Below, in pieces: positions 1 to 11,287 of a stretch of DNA of 64,000 bases. A model generated the notes under the pieces. That model was not told the DNA's origin. It ran no database searches and saw nothing but the letters and a program-made list of their open reading frames with translations. Every line of letters starts with the position of its first letter. Positions within the stretch are counted from its first letter, which is position 1. The position numbers and the translations under genes were made by a program. Origin of the DNA: Delphinus delphis (lineage: Eukaryota; Chordata; Mammalia; Artiodactyla; Delphinidae); assembly GCF_949987515.2 (NCBI RefSeq), contig NC_082697.1:22637730-22701729 (forward strand), given 5' to 3'.

Positions 1-112
1 CCATATACTGAGAGGGTGCTCTATTCCAGGTGCTAAATATTTTATACACATTAATAATCTCGCAGAATCTTCCCAACAGCCTCTGTGAGGTGGGCACTTT
101 AAAGTGGATCCT
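1..112 (-). repeat. MIR fragment
   Basis: ..ctattccaggtgctaaat.., ..acacattaataatctcgc.., ..gtgaggtgggcac: antisense MIR core. Confidence 0.65.
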
Positions 113-535
113 GCTAGCCGTTGTTTCTTTTTGCCTAATTAGCAGAAGTGTCCAGTTAGAAATATTCACTTCACCAGCTGCCCTTGCAGCAAGGATGGCC
201 ATGTGACCACATCTGATAAATGAGATGTAGTCAAAAGTCCACTGAGTGGGGCTTCTAGGAAATCGATTGTTTTCCAGATTTTAAGAAGGGTAGATTCAGA
301 AAGCATGCAGTCTTTATTTCCTTTGTTCCACCTGGAATTCAGATGCATCTGGAGGTGGAGCAGCCATGAGAACAAAAGACACACACTAAGGATGACAGAG
401 GCCTGGGCCCTTGATCACTTGCTTGACATGCTGCACTGGCCCCGGCCTGCCCCTGGGATCCTTGTTACATGAGAATAATCCCCTGGGTGTTTGTATCACC
501 GTTATTTTCTTTTTTTCTTCTGTTAAATGCAGCCA
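113..535. other. No recognised feature
   Basis: Moderate GC, no repeat family or splice-framed exon that I can name. The 72-codon antisense frame here has no recognisable content. Confidence 0.4.
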
Positions 536-554
536 AATTCAATTCCAATTGATT

Positions 555-655
555 CAGTATTATAACAAGTGAGGCTCAGAGAAGCCAAGTGATTTTCCTG
601 AAGTCACACAGCAGGTAAGCAGATCTGGAATCGGCCTCTAGGTCTAGTGCAGGTA
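555..655 (-). repeat. MIR fragment
   Basis: ..gaggctcagagaagccaag.., ..agtcacacagcaggtaag..: antisense MIR tail. Confidence 0.75.
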
Positions 656-659
656 AGTG

Positions 660-1445
660 CCTCAGCCTGTGCCCACTCCCTCACCTGTATGCTGTCAGTC
701 CCAGGCCTGACACCCCACACCTAGCACTTGGCTCTCCTCTAAGATTCTTCCTGACCACTCTGGTGTCTGGCTTTAAGTTCCCCCATGTCTCCTCTCTCAC
801 CTGACTTCACCTCTCAAGTACACCCAGGTGCAGATCCTCCCTTGCAAACGGTCCTGTCTCAAGTCCCAGGATTCTGCTCATCTCCTGACCCCAGTGAACT
901 GCTCTCTCCCTCCTCTCTGCTCACCCACCTCTACCTGGCCCAGAACAGTGTGCATAGCGGGCTGTCAATCAGTCTTTGCAGACGCGTGTCCTGGTTCCCA
1001 TCTCTTCCCCACCGGGCTCCTGCACCCGCCACCAGAATGACCGTCCGCAAGAGCAGTTCTGACTGGACCTGGTATCCAAGGCCTCCAGGATCCAGCTCCT
1101 GCCTCCTTCCCTACGCTCCCTCTGTCCCCTGTCCTTTTACCCTGACCAGCATTTGCAGGGTCAGCTCCAACTTCAGATCACAGAGAGGCCCCCTCTGCCC
1201 ACCCTGCCTCGAGTAGGTACCCACCACCACCAGCCCATGCCACCTCCTCTCTCAGCCCCTTGGTCAATTTGAGCACAACCTACAATCTTGTTAGTTTGCT
1301 GTTTGCCATCTACAACCTCCCCCCATCCCCAGGAGAACCAGAGCTTCTTGAGGGCAGGAAGCAGGCCCATCTTTTCGACCCGTTTCCCCATGCCTGGCAT
1401 GAGGCCCAGTACTCAGGCTCAATCAGGAGGTGCTGAATGGAGCTC
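660..1445 (+). repeat. Probable degraded L2, tail clearest at 1340-1440
   Basis: The end (..cttgagggcaggaagcagg.., ..tgcctggcatgaggcc.., ..aggtgctgaatgg) is a standard L2 3' end. The C-rich part before it fits an L2 but is too diverged to delimit. The 143- and 245-codon frames over it are not supported as genes. Confidence 0.45.
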
Positions 1446-1714
1446 AGACTTGCTTCCCACGCCTTCCCGCCTCCCCCTTTCTACTCCAGCCGAACAGCAC
1501 TACTCAGGCTTCCTGAACCCTCCTATTGCTGTCAATGCCCAGAGCTTCCCCCCAACTCCGCCTCCAGCCAGGCCTTCCTCTCCCTTCCGTCCATCAAAAC
1601 CAAGCTGTTCTGTGTCTCATGTCCTCAGGATGTTGCTTATATCTCAGCACCAACAGAATTCAAGCAGATGGGCATTCCAGACTCCAGCGGGGGTGAATGA
1701 AACTTTGGGACAGA

Positions 1715-1765
1715 GAGCGTGTGTGCGTGCGTGTGTGTTTGTGTGTGTATGTGCATACGTGCTGG
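1715..1765. repeat. (GT)n-type simple repeat
   Basis: Imperfect gt/gcgt microsatellite between two unannotated stretches. Confidence 0.85.
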
Positions 1766-1924
1766 AGTGTCTGGCCACCTACACTCTACCCTGGATGTGG
1801 CAGCCTCTGTATGTTCCTTTTCTTGCATTTCTGCCTCTGGTCACCACTATTGGAGCTCATTTTGAAACGCTCCGATATTCCCTAGGTAGCTGCCACTGTA
1901 AGAAAGAAGAAGAGAAAAAAACAG

Positions 1925-2160
1925 CAATGTTTACTAAGCCTCTACTATGTGCCAGGCGCTGCTCTAGACCAAATAATAATGACGACGATGACGATAATGA
2001 CGATGATGACAGCAGTATTTGCTGAGCACTTAGCACGAGTCTGACACCATCCTAAGGGCTTCTACTCAGACAGATGCTATTATTATCCGCATTTTACAGA
2101 TGAAGAAAAAGAGGTTCAGAGAGGTGGAGCCACCTGTCCAAGGTCACAGACACATAAGTA
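1925..2160 (-). repeat. MIR with internal (GAC/GAT)n expansion
   Basis: Antisense MIR (..tctactatgtgccaggcg.., ..ttatccgcattttacagatg.., ..aaggtcacagacacat). In its middle, 1977-2010 is a gac/gat triplet run. That run encodes a poly-Asp stretch in a spurious frame. CHR SINE 1 follows. Confidence 0.85.
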
Positions 2161-2165
2161 GTCTT

Positions 2166-2302
2166 CTTTTTCTTTCTTTCTTTTTTTTTTTTTTGGCCAC
2201 ACCGCAAGGCATGCAGATCTCAGTTCCCCGATCAGGGATCAAACCCATGCCCCCTGCAGCAGAAGCACAGAGTCTTAACCACTGGACCGCCAGGGAAGCC
2301 CC
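2166..2302 (-). repeat. CHR SINE 1, inserted in a MIR
   Basis: Antisense tRNA-derived SINE: T-rich tail first, then ggccacaccgc, the complement of the B box and ..gaccgccagggaagcccc. Target-site duplication taagtagtctt at 2155-2165 and 2303-2313 (11/11). It sits next to the MIR ending about 2160. Confidence 0.93.
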
Positions 2303-2339
2303 TAAGTAGTCTTGAGTTCGGGTCTCTCTAAACCAAAAC

Positions 2340-3025
2340 CTGCTCCTCTGCGAGGTTGATCTGGCCACACCCAGGGGCCTCGGCGGCGTAAGGGAGGATG
2401 CACGGCTTCCACTTGCAAACTATTGCTGCCTCTGAATGCAAAGCTGGAAGCCACCCTTCCTGACCTGGGGCTCTCCAGGGGGAGAGCTGGGCTGGTAAGA
2501 CTTACCCTAATCTGCAAGGCTGTAGAACAGTGCTCTAGCCCCCACCAAGGGCCAGGCCAGAGGAGACGTGGGGTGGACAGAAGTCAGTGAGCCTGGGCTC
2601 CACCTCCCCGGTAAGGCTGAAGATTTTCCCAACAGCCACAGCCAAATTTATCTGCCAGTCCCCCGAAGAGCTGATTCCAGCGTCTGTCTGGAAATGTCAG
2701 CCCGTGTGGTTGCAGGAACGTGGGGAGAGTTTTCCTCTAAGTAGCAGGAAGCATATGGGAGGCGGATGGCGCCCGCCGCCCCAACCTGCCAACTCTCGCT
2801 CAAGCAGGAACTAAAAGGGGCCCAGAAGGGTCTGGAATTCCTACCACCTCCAGGGGGGTGGGGGGAGGGGAGGAGCTGGAGACAGAGACAGTGGCAAGGA
2901 GAAGGCCAGAGACTGGGTCCTGAAAGCTTGGCTGTCACGAGCATCTGACCCACATACAGCAAGTTGAGGTCCTCAGATGGAAGTAACACACCCAGGAATT
3001 TAGTAAAAACATCAACAATGATGAA
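2340..3025. other. No recognised gene; GC-rich unique DNA
   Basis: Contains a short g-rich stretch (about 2850-2875). Frames here are short and overlapping on both strands, as expected by chance at this GC content. Confidence 0.4.
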
Positions 3026-3029
3026 AACC

Positions 3030-3190
3030 ACGCACAGAGCACTTGCTCTGCCAAATCTGGGTTAGGCGCTTTATTTGGATGATTTCACTTAAACTTTACA
3101 ATCAACTCGAAGACAGGGGCTGCTATTCTCCCTATATTACAGATGAGAAAACTGAGGCTCAGAGAAGAAAAAACATGAAGTCAAAGACTC
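3030..3190 (-). repeat. MIR
   Basis: ..agagcacttgctctgcc.., ..ctatattacagatgagaaaac.., ..tgaggctcagagaag: antisense MIR. Confidence 0.85.
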
Positions 3191-3194
3191 TCGG

Positions 3195-3540
3195 GGCCAG
3201 AAAGGACCTTCCAGATTCTCAGCAGAATTACAAATACTCTATAGACATTTTGGTCAAGTTGTGATGCAGCTGATGCTTGAATACTCCCAGTGATGGGGAG
3301 TTCATTATCACCAAGTTAGCCCATCTGCAGAGAATTCTTTGTATCCAAATGGTTTTCCTAGCCTTAGCTGGAATCTCCTTCCCTGGAGTGCCAGACCCAA
3401 GGGTCTGGAAGACCCCTGCCTTCCCCCACAGAGAGAGAAAGGCAGGGAGCAAGGCCCCCTCAAGGTCTCTGGTTTCCCCTCTGCAGGTGACACACCCTAG
3501 TTCCCTTGCCCACCTCTACACCCGTGACCATGATAACCAG
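3195..3540. other. Probable old repeat remnant, family unknown
   Basis: ..gatgcttgaatactcccag.. and ..gatggggagttcattatcacc.. resemble a widespread old mammalian interspersed repeat that I cannot name. No gene evidence. Confidence 0.35.
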
Positions 3541-3544
3541 AGCA

Positions 3545-3705
3545 GCCCCCAGCACTTAATGTGTGCCAGGTTCTCTGCAAAGCCTGACCCTTCCCATAAT
3601 TCCTGGGGAGGTACTATCATCACCCCATTTTACAGAGAAGCAAAATGAGGCTCCATGGGGGGAAGGCACTTACCTCAGTCATTCAGCGGGGACATGGGGA
3701 CCCTG
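3545..3705 (-). repeat. MIR
   Basis: ..acttaatgtgtgccaggttc.., ..accccattttacagagaag..: antisense MIR. Confidence 0.85.
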
Positions 3706-3924
3706 GAGGCCTCACTGGACTGCTGCTCTAAGTCTCATGAAAGCGGAAGAGGTCCCTGCTGGCCCCACCTGGGGACCCTCTCACTGACACTGAGCCAGGC
3801 TTTGCCAGGATTTCCCTCAAATCTGGTCCACAGGGCCCCTGAGCCCACACCACCCCCCTCCCAGGATCAAACTCAACCCTCCCTCTCCCCTTCTGCAGCA
3901 CCCACTAAGTCCCCAAGTCCTTTT

Positions 3925-4134
3925 TTTTTTTTTTTTCTTCCTGCGGCACGCGGGCCTCCCACTGCTGTGGCCCCCCCGCCCGCCGAGCACAGGCTCCGGA
4001 CGCGCAGGCCCAGCGGCCACGGCTCACGGGCCCAGCCACTCCGCGGCATGCGGGATCCTCCCAGACCAGGTCACGAACTCGCGTTCCCTGCATCGGCAGG
4101 CGGACCCCCAACCACTGCGCCACCAGGGAAGCCC
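3925..4134 (-). repeat. CHR SINE 2 (long form with gcggagc module)
   Basis: Antisense, with poly(T), ..gcggcacgcgggcctccc.., ..gctccggacgcgcagg.., ..gcatcggcaggcgga.. and ..gcgccaccagggaagcc. Duplication ccaagtcctttt at 3913-3924 and 4135-4146. This long form is the one typical of whales and dolphins and is the strongest taxonomic clue in the window. Confidence 0.93.
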
Positions 4135-4229
4135 CCAAGTCCTTTTAAACCTCCTTGCTAAGCGCCCTTCTGAGCCATTCCCATGGTCCTGCCCTGCCTC
4201 TTGTCACCCCCAACTGTCACCAGCCCAAT

Positions 4230-4735
4230 GTGCTGGCTTTTCTAACACCCAAACCTGCTCTGCCCTTGGCTCTCTTCTACTCCAAGGATCAAATGCAAAC
4301 TCCCTGGCCCAGCAGTTGAGGCCTTCCAAGCTTTGGCCTGGGCTGACCTCTCCAGCCCTTTCTCCCCCCAACCCCTCATGCCCGGTGGCCTAAACGCTTA
4401 GCAGGAAGCAGGCGAGATCTTTGTGTAGCCCAGTTCCTCTACCTGATGTAACCTTCCCAGTTGTTTCTCATGAAGAACCCCTATTCATCCTTCAAGACTC
4501 TGCTCAGAGGGACAGAATCAATTGCTCTGGCCCCAGAGATCCCCAAGTGATCAGCACCTCCCTCTGACCTGCCATGTGTCACCTGCCATCGGTGATGGAG
4601 GTGTCTCTCTCCTCGTCTGAACTGTGAACTCTCCCCCCCCTCCAGGCAGGGTCTGCTCTAATGCATCTTTGTAGCCTGCTGTCTAGTACAGCGCCTGGCA
4701 CATGGCAGGTGCTAATAAATATCTGTGGAGTGTGA
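4230..4735 (+). repeat. L2 3' part
   Basis: ..aggatcaaatgcaaactccc.., ..catccttcaagactctgct.., ..cctggcacatggcaggtgc.., ..taataaatatctgtgg. A nearly continuous plus-sense L2 end. Confidence 0.8.
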
Positions 4736-5039
4736 GAGAGAACGATTAAATGGGGACCGTGGGACGCAATGAAGTATTAGAGACGACCCATAAAACGTGG
4801 CTCACGTGTATCACAGCTTTGATGTATCGGGGACAAAAAATGCTGCTGTCAAAATAAACAGACACAAACATTTTGGTGAATGAAGACTTTGCTGGCTGCC
4901 TCTGAATTTAGAAGGGTATCAGGGGACGATCTGAGGTAGCTGGAGCTTCCAAGAAAAAAGCTGTCCAAGTAGATGAAGTAACCAGGGCTCACCTGAAGGA
5001 TGATAGGAGGGCCCTGGAGGGGGCAGGGGTGGAAGAGAC

Positions 5040-5160
5040 TAGGTCCATGTCCCAGACCTGCCTCTAACTTGCTCTGTGTTTTTGTATAAGTGGCTTGGCC
5101 TCTCTGAGCCCAGTTTCTTGTTTGTAAAATGCAAAGGGCATTTGGAGAACTGCTGAGGCA
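5040..5160 (+). repeat. MIR
   Basis: ..gacctgcctctaacttgc.., ..cctctctgagcccagtttc.., ..gtaaaatgcaaagg: plus-sense MIR. Confidence 0.75.
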
Positions 5161-5590
5161 GATGTGTGTCCAAAGGCCTAAACACTGCTCTGCTGTTGGG
5201 CTGATGTGACACTTTCTGCCTGTCCCTCTTCAAGCTCCCAGCAGGCTGTGCAGACACTCAGGGCTCCATGGCTTTGGAACCCTCTGGCCTGAAAATGCAG
5301 GCCCCTGGCAGCCCTCCCAGCAGGTCATTCGGGAGAAAGACCTCAGTGGCAGGTGGGTGGGCAGTGTTCCGGGTGTGCCTCAGGCAATGGCAGGACTGTG
5401 GACTTGATCCTGTGCAGGGGTTTTCTAACTAGAGGTGGAGGGAACAGAGAGTGAGCTCCCCATCTCTGGGGGTATGCAAGCAGTGGCTGGATACATCGGG
5501 ACAGGAATTTTGACCCAGGGTGGGGAGGAAGTTAGACCAGTAGATATCTAAGGCCCCCTCTTAAGGGGCCACTGGGTCTCTTCTCTCCTT
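5160..5590. other. No recognised feature
   Basis: Unique-looking GC-rich DNA; nothing that supports an exon, RNA or named repeat. Confidence 0.4.
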
Positions 5591-5594
5591 CCCC

Positions 5595-5960
5595 ACATGG
5601 AGCCTCAACCTGACCCCTCCACGGCTGTACTCTCAGCACCAGCCAGACTGAGCTTGCTGACACTTTCCTCCTTCCACGACATCCTTCAAAGACTCCCCAC
5701 TGCCTTCAGGATCAAGGCCAAGCTCTATCCCGGCATTCAAAGCCCCTGTGATCAGGGCCTGCTGCTGCTCATCCACTGGTTGTTCTCCCACCACATGTGC
5801 CTCTTCCACCTACAATGTTCTTCCTGTATTCTTGGCTACTCAGCTTAGGTGTCACCTCCTCCAGGAAGCCTTCTTTGCTCCCATGCTAGCCCTTGTGTTC
5901 CCTCAGCCCCGGTGTGCACACCCACATTCCAGATGAATCATCCGTGGGCTCCTCTCACTC
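5595..5960 (+). repeat. L2 3' part
   Basis: ..ttcaggatcaaggccaagc.., ..ctcagcttaggtgtcacc.., ..tcctccaggaagccttc. The 83-87-codon frames here are L2-derived and not genes. Confidence 0.8.
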
Positions 5961-6604
5961 CTCCAAAGACTACAAGACCTCTGGAGGCCAGGACGGCTCC
6001 CCTCCCCCGCCGCCCCTTGGGCCCAGAGTGGACTCTGACACAGAGAGAGCCGATGTCTCCTGAGCCGAACTGGCACTTCAGAGATTCTGACATTCTGATT
6101 CCAAGAGTCTAAAGCTGCCTCAGGGAGCTTCTGATGGTAAGGTCTGGGATCAGGACTCCTTTCAATAGTTGTATTGTTTTTTTCTGATTTGAAAGTTATA
6201 CATCTTGGGAAATTCAGATAAGTACAGGAGGGGGAATTTGCTGTGTTTGGCTATTGCTGGGTCTACTTTAGGCCACAGCCCTATATTTTCTTTGGGGAAG
6301 CTACTCTTCCCCACTCTCCACTGGTAAAGTTCTGGGTGTCAACTCCACCTCCAGCTGTGGGGTGGTACATAGGCCCAGGCTGTCAATCAGAGCACTTGAT
6401 TAAGGAATGGGCGTGTCCATAATTTTGACCAATCAATGCCAGGACTCTGTTCTGGGACTTGTGTCTGAGCTATCTGGGAAGAAGTCTTGCATGTTCCTCT
6501 GGACAGGCATCTTATCACCTGTATGAGAAAGCCCTATGAGAACATAGGAACAACCCAGAGAAAGCAGAGTTGAGAAATGGTGACTAAAAATCAGGTCCTG
6601 GGGG

Positions 6605-6982
6605 GACTTCCCTGGTGGTCCGGTGGCTAAGAATCCTCCTTCCAATGCAGGGGACTCGGGTTCGATTCCTGGTCTGGGAACTAAGATCCCACATGCCGTG
6701 CATGGGGCAACTAAGCCCACGCACCACAGCTACTGAGCCCGCGCGCCACAACTACGGAGCCCGCGCGCCACAGCTACTGAGCCCGCATGCCTCAACTAGA
6801 GAGACCGTGTGCCGCAAACTACAGAGCCCATGCGCTCTGGAGCCTGCACACCGCAACGAAAGATCCCGCATGCCACAACAAAGATCCCGTGTGCCGCAAC
6901 TACAACCCGACGCAGCCAAAGATAAAATAAAATAAATAAATAAAAATAGGAAAAAAAATAAAGTGTGTTTAGAAAAAATAAT
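6605..6982 (+). repeat. CHR SINE 3 (about 380 bases, internally expanded)
   Basis: Head acttccctggtggtccg, B-box region ggttcgattcctgg, then repeated modules of the type gcgccacaactacggagccc, and an AAAT-rich tail. It is followed directly by a copy of its target and by SINE 4. The left target copy is 6586-6604 and the middle copy 6983-7000. Confidence 0.93.
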
Positions 6983-7000
6983 AAAAATCAGGTCGTGGGG

Positions 7001-7157
7001 ACTTCCCTGGAGGTCCAGTGGAAGCACTGGACCGTGCTTCCACTGCAGGGGGCATGGGTTTGATCCCTGGTCGGGGAACTAAGATCCCGCATGCTGCATG
7101 GTGTGCCCAAAATAATAATAATAATAAATGTTTTAAAAAAACAGTGGTAGAAAAAAC
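7001..7157 (+). repeat. CHR SINE 4 (short form)
   Basis: Short SINE with head acttccctggaggtcc, an unusual small duplication in the tRNA part (tggaagcactggaccgtgct), B-box ggtttgatccctgg and a long AAT tail. The target motif aatcaggtcctgg recurs at 7158-7170. Confidence 0.93.
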
Positions 7158-7309
7158 AATCAGGTCCTGGTGACAAGGTCTGAGCCCTGGATCCAGCTGA
7201 GCCTGAAGCTGGACTTGCCTCTGGACTTTACATTCACGAGCCAATCAATTCCATTTTTGTTTAAACCAGTCTGGGTTGGGTTTTCTGTCACTTGTACCTG
7301 AAAAGTACC

Positions 7310-7745
7310 TGAATGATACAAGCAAAAATAAAAATAGAGCTTGTCCATATCTCACACCCAGAGGAAAATGCTACGAACAGTATAATGGTTGTCCTTCTGG
7401 GCAGGAGCACGCATATATTTATATATACATTTCCTAAGAAAAATGAGATCATACAACATACACCATTTTATAACCTCCTATTTTTCCCTCAACAATGCAC
7501 CACGGACATGTTTCCATGTCAACAAGAATATATCTACGGCATTGTCTCCACTGCCGCTGAGAACACCATTGTCTGGCTGGACCGTAATTTATTTAACCAT
7601 CTCTTGCTGATAGATAATTGGGTAGTTTCTAATTTATCACTGTCTTCAGGAAAGGTGCAGTGAACCTACTTGTAAAACGCGTATGTTTGCTCTTGCTGGA
7701 TTATTTATGGCTAAGATTCCGTGACTGCAAGAGTTTGACTTCACC
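7310..7745 (-). mobile_element. Old L1 (L1ME-like) remnant
   Basis: Resembles the antisense 3' part of old L1s: ..aaatgagatcatacaacata.., ..catgtttccatgtcaacaag.., ..ccgtaatttatttaaccatc... The 116-codon frame over it is a chance frame. Confidence 0.6.
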
Positions 7746-8690
7746 AGTATAAGTTTCTCTGCCAAATATTTAAGATTCTCTGAGTGTCTGTAAGGTAGCA
7801 TCTGTCTTCCCAGGCAGGGTAAACGGTTATCAAAAAAAGCAAATCCAGGGTGTCTCCATAGCAGTGTCTCTGGCGAGAGTGCTTATTGGAAGACGCAAGT
7901 GAGTTGATGGGAATGTAGCTGGGGCTTGGGGATGGGGGCGGGGGTGGTGCTGGCCCGGGGTCCAGCCAGCCATGTGCACCCCGTTAAGCTGCCCTCCTCC
8001 CTGGGCCTCATCCCCAACTGGGTCTGACTCTCAGTAACGAGGGGAAAGGCGAGTCTGGGGGACCAGTTGGGACCCACTGAGGGTCCAGGCAGGACGTGAC
8101 AAGTGCGCAGCAGGTGTCACCTCTGGAGGTCACAGTGGTGAAAGCAGCCGCCACCAGTGATGCAACAATGGGACTGTTCCAGCCCCAGTGTTTTACCAGT
8201 AAAGCACCACAGCCACCCTCTGATGCTGTTCTGTGTCACTCAGGCCCCCTTCCCCCTTCATCTTTATCACGTCACCATTAATTTCCTTCGAAGCATCGAT
8301 GGAGTCGCTGTGTAATCAGTTTATCTGCTGGGGTGTTTGTATAATATCTGTCCCTCCCTAAGGCTGTGTGCTCTGCAAGGGGCACAGACTAGCAGGGACT
8401 GGCGCTCAGTAAATGTTCCGGGAATGCAGGAACGCCTCTGGGGCTGGTGCCGTCTGCAGAGCAGGCGCCTCTGCGTTGGGGCTTGGAGATACCCTCTGCC
8501 GTGCCACCCTCCAGGCCATGTTCCCAGCACAAGTTTGGGGACCCACAGGTCTGCCTTAGAACTTGACTCCAGTCACGGGCTGCTTGGAGCTTCCGTGCCA
8601 GGTGCCTGCCGGGCCGGGACCCCAGCCCCGAGCAGCGCTTGCTGCACGCACAGGACACAGGGCCCTGGAGACAGCAGAGCTGGTGGAGCA
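7745..8690. other. No recognised gene or repeat family
   Basis: GC-rich with a few CpGs around 8430-8640. The longest frame (8337-8765, 142 codons) has overlapping antisense frames of similar length and no domain that I recognise. Confidence 0.4.
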
Positions 8691-8691
8691 G

Positions 8692-8865
8692 CTCCACCCA
8701 TCACTGGCTGTGTGGACTTGGGCCAGTCATCTCCTCTCTGGAGGCCTCAGTACCTTCATCTATAAAATGGGGCCAATACCACTGACCTCTCGGGGTTGTT
8801 CTAAAGACTGAGGAAGATAATGGACATATTTAGAACACAGTGGGTCCTCAGGAAATGGCAGGTCG
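8692..8865 (+). repeat. MIR
   Basis: ..atcactggctgtgtggac.., ..cttcatctataaaatgggg.., ..ggttgttctaaagactgagg.., ..gaacacagtgggtcctcagg. Confidence 0.85.
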
Positions 8866-9254
8866 GCCCCACGTATAGTTAGTTCAGAGGTTGGGTCTGA
8901 CCCTGTCTCACCTGGATGATCTCTTTTTACCTTGAGTGATTCCTGGGTGAGCCCTGGCCTCCTCCCCTAGCCTGTCCCTAGGGAGGTCCCATTCCTATCC
9001 GTCAACACATTAGATGGCTAAATGCTCTGCTCTGACCCCTTGTCACACTCTCAGATGCCTCATGTGTTGCCTACGGCCACAGACAACTGCCTGGCCTCCC
9101 AAGCCTTAAGAACGCAATGGCACCGATCCACATCTGAGGGACAAATGGAGGATCCCCTGCCCTTTGGGGGGAACTTCCTGGCCCCCAATCTCGAACATGG
9201 GACAGTGATGCCGGCCTGAGTCAGTCTGTCCTGTTTCTCATCCCATCTCTCCCA

Positions 9255-9440
9255 CCTGAGAGCTCTTCGACAACATGATAAATAACTCTACCCCTCTAAG
9301 CCTCACTTTCCTCCTCTGTAAAATGGGTAGAATAATAGACTCTGTGAGAATTCAATGAAATAAGGTAAAATGTTTTGCAAAGAGCCTGGCATTTAGTAAG
9401 TGCTCAAGAAGTATTAACTATTACTGTTAGCATTGCTCTT
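9255..9440 (+). repeat. MIR
   Basis: ..aagcctcactttcctcctc.., ..tgtaaaatgggtagaataa.., ..gcctggcatttagtaagtgc: nearly full MIR. Confidence 0.88.
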
Positions 9441-9454
9441 TAGCCTTTCTACTG

Positions 9455-9665
9455 TGAAACCTAATTCATAGAGAAAAGTGCACAAAACAAAAATGTTTAC
9501 TGCAATAAATGATCACAAAACCACCTGGGTCAATGAAGAGAACACCGCTTACCCCTCAGGAACCCCTCCTGCCCCACTCTCAATCCTTATATCCTCTTTT
9601 CTTCACAAAGGTAATCCTTTTCCAGACTTTTATAGTGCTGTTCCCATTATTAATAATAGAAAGCA
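9455..9665 (-). mobile_element. Old L1 remnant, antisense
   Basis: Text like ..agaaaagtgcacaaaac.., ..gtcaatgaagagaaca.. and ..cccctcctgccccactctc.. matches the antisense 3' part of ancient L1 copies. Boundaries are approximate. Confidence 0.5.
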
Positions 9666-9669
9666 AATG

Positions 9670-10075
9670 AAAAGAAAGAAAGTGTGGCCACTCTGTCCCT
9701 ACCCAGCCAGCCTCCCGGACCCCCGGCTGCCTCTGCCCTGGGCACGGAGACTCCCCATCCAATTTCCCAACTTCGACTTGGGCTGTTCTTTAAATAACCA
9801 GCTCGTTAGCAAAACAGCAGCAGTAACACCTCCCTCGCTGCCGCCCGGTCCTCCATCTTTCGGCGCAGTGCTGACGGCTGCGCTCCCAGCTTGTGCCAAG
9901 GAATCCCGTTCTCCGTCACTGGGCCACACATGCCAGGGGCTGCCAGCTATGCTGTGTTCTTGGAGGCCACGATCCTGCCCCTCCGGCCAGGCCTGGCTGG
10001 TGCGGGGCGGGGCAGGGAGGTGGGCAGAGAGTGGTGGTAATTTTCTGGAAGGACCAGAGTGTTGCCGGGTGAGCC
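9670..10075. other. No recognised feature; GC- and CpG-moderate
   Basis: Covered by a 229-codon plus frame that begins in the old L1 remnant at 9478. The frame therefore starts in repeat sequence and ends in a MIR, which argues against a gene. Confidence 0.45.
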
Positions 10076-10079
10076 CTCT

Positions 10080-10210
10080 CCCCCAGGTCCATGCCTCGGT
10101 CTCCCCATCGACCTCCCACAGGGTCACTAGGAGCTTAACTGAGATGATGAAGAAAATGAAGCATTAGCACAATGCCAGGCACATAGTAACTGCTCACGAA
10201 ACGGCCGCTG
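10080..10210 (+). repeat. MIR
   Basis: ..gagcttaactgagatgatg.., ..atgccaggcacatagtaactg.. End of a plus-sense MIR. Confidence 0.7.
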
Positions 10211-10359
10211 TCATTCAGGTTGCTCCTCTCACATACTTAGTCCCTAGGGAGGGCATGCAGGGCCTAGGGCAGCACCAGGAGTATCTGCATATGATTAAAT
10301 CCCACAGACACAGCTCTCAGACCAGGTGGCCTTATCACGTCTTTTCCTAGGACAGCTGC

Positions 10360-10475
10360 TCCGCCAAATGTAACAGCTGCGTGTAGCCACTACAACAGCC
10401 CAGGCCAGATCGGGGGAGCTGGGCCGGGGGGCAGCTAATTACTAGGGCCCCTTTCACAGTTATTAGTACTAAGAA
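10360..10475. promoter_or_regulatory. Possible non-coding regulatory element
   Basis: Compact cluster of an E-box (cagctg at 10374), aggccagatcggg, and a homeodomain-like ctaattactag (10436-10446) between stretches with no repeat identity. Speculative; conservation would have to be tested. Confidence 0.2.
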
Positions 10476-11003
10476 GGGGGCACCGGACGAGCGTGCAGCC
10501 CTTGTTCCTGAAGAAGCACTTCTATACACATTATCTACAGCGAACTTCCCGGGTTTTTATTATCCTGTGGCATTGGTATACTATCCATATTTACGAGTCT
10601 TTTCCCTTCTCATAACCATCCCATTAGGGAGGTTGATCAGCTGTTGGCAGATGAGAGAATGGGGACCAGAGGGGCTGGCCGCCTTGCTGAAGGCTTGAGT
10701 CGACTGCCAGCTCTCTGGGGTCAGCAGGGACCAGAGGCTGGCCGAAAGGCCAGTGGGCTCTTGGGTCCTGCCAGCGTCTGGGTGGAGGGAGGTGAGAGCG
10801 CCTTCCTCCTCTCCCTTTCTCCTTCCTCCCACGTACACCAACCAGGTGCCAGGCACAGCTGCTGGCTGTCCGGCAGGGAAGGAAGCAATGTTTCCTGACC
10901 CTTGGGTTGCTGAGGCCAGACTAGGAGGTAGATCTTAAACCGACAACCCCGTGTAGCGCTGAGTGGTGGCTGGGTGACCGTGGGCGAGCCCCTTGAGCTC
11001 CCT

Positions 11004-11287
11004 CTTTTTTTTTGGCTGTGTCGGGTCTTAGTTGTGGCACGTGGGAACTTCGTTGGCGGCGCATGGGCTTCTCTCTAGTTGTGGTGTGCGGGTTCCAGAG
11101 CGCAAGGGCTTTGTAGTTTGCGGCACGTGGGCTCTCTAGTTGAGGCGTGCCAGCTCAGTGGTTGTGGTGCGCAGGCTCAGTTCTCCCGCGGCATGTGGGG
11201 TCTTACTTAGTTCCCCGACCAGGAACCTGCGTCCCCTGCATTGGAAGGTGGATTCTTTACCACTGGACCACCAGGGAAGTCCCCCCA
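11004..11287 (-). repeat. CHR SINE 5
   Basis: Antisense: T-run, ..ggctgtgtcgggtcttag.., repeated modules, ..ccaccagggaagtcccc. Flanked by tgagctcc-t repeats at 10994-11003 and 11288-11297 with one difference. Confidence 0.9.

Larger units (their letters stand above)
6240..7310 (+). mobile_element. LTR-like old element split by CHR SINEs 3 and 4
   Basis: Left part 6240-6604 (..caatcagagcacttgattaagg.., ..accaatcaatgcc..) and right part 7171-7310 (..gagcctgaagctggactt.., ..gagccaatcaattccattttt.., ..gttgggttttctgtcacttg.., ending ..ctgaatgataca) join across the two SINEs. The right end looks like the 3' end of an old mammalian LTR or similar repeat. I cannot name the family. No open frame. Confidence 0.45.

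Noticed and set aside
1288..2025. 245-codon plus frame with a poly-Asp tail
   Set aside because: It starts in an L2 tail, crosses a GT repeat and ends in a MIR with a gac/gat triplet run. The Asp run comes from the simple repeat; there is no domain and no splice context.
6600..6700. tRNA-like A and B boxes considered as a real tRNA gene
   Set aside because: The cloverleaf is not complete, and the context (target duplications, A-tail) shows a tRNA-derived SINE. The same holds for the other 17 copies.
9478..10167. 229-codon plus frame
   Set aside because: It begins in an old L1 remnant and ends in a MIR, with an equally long antisense frame opposite it.
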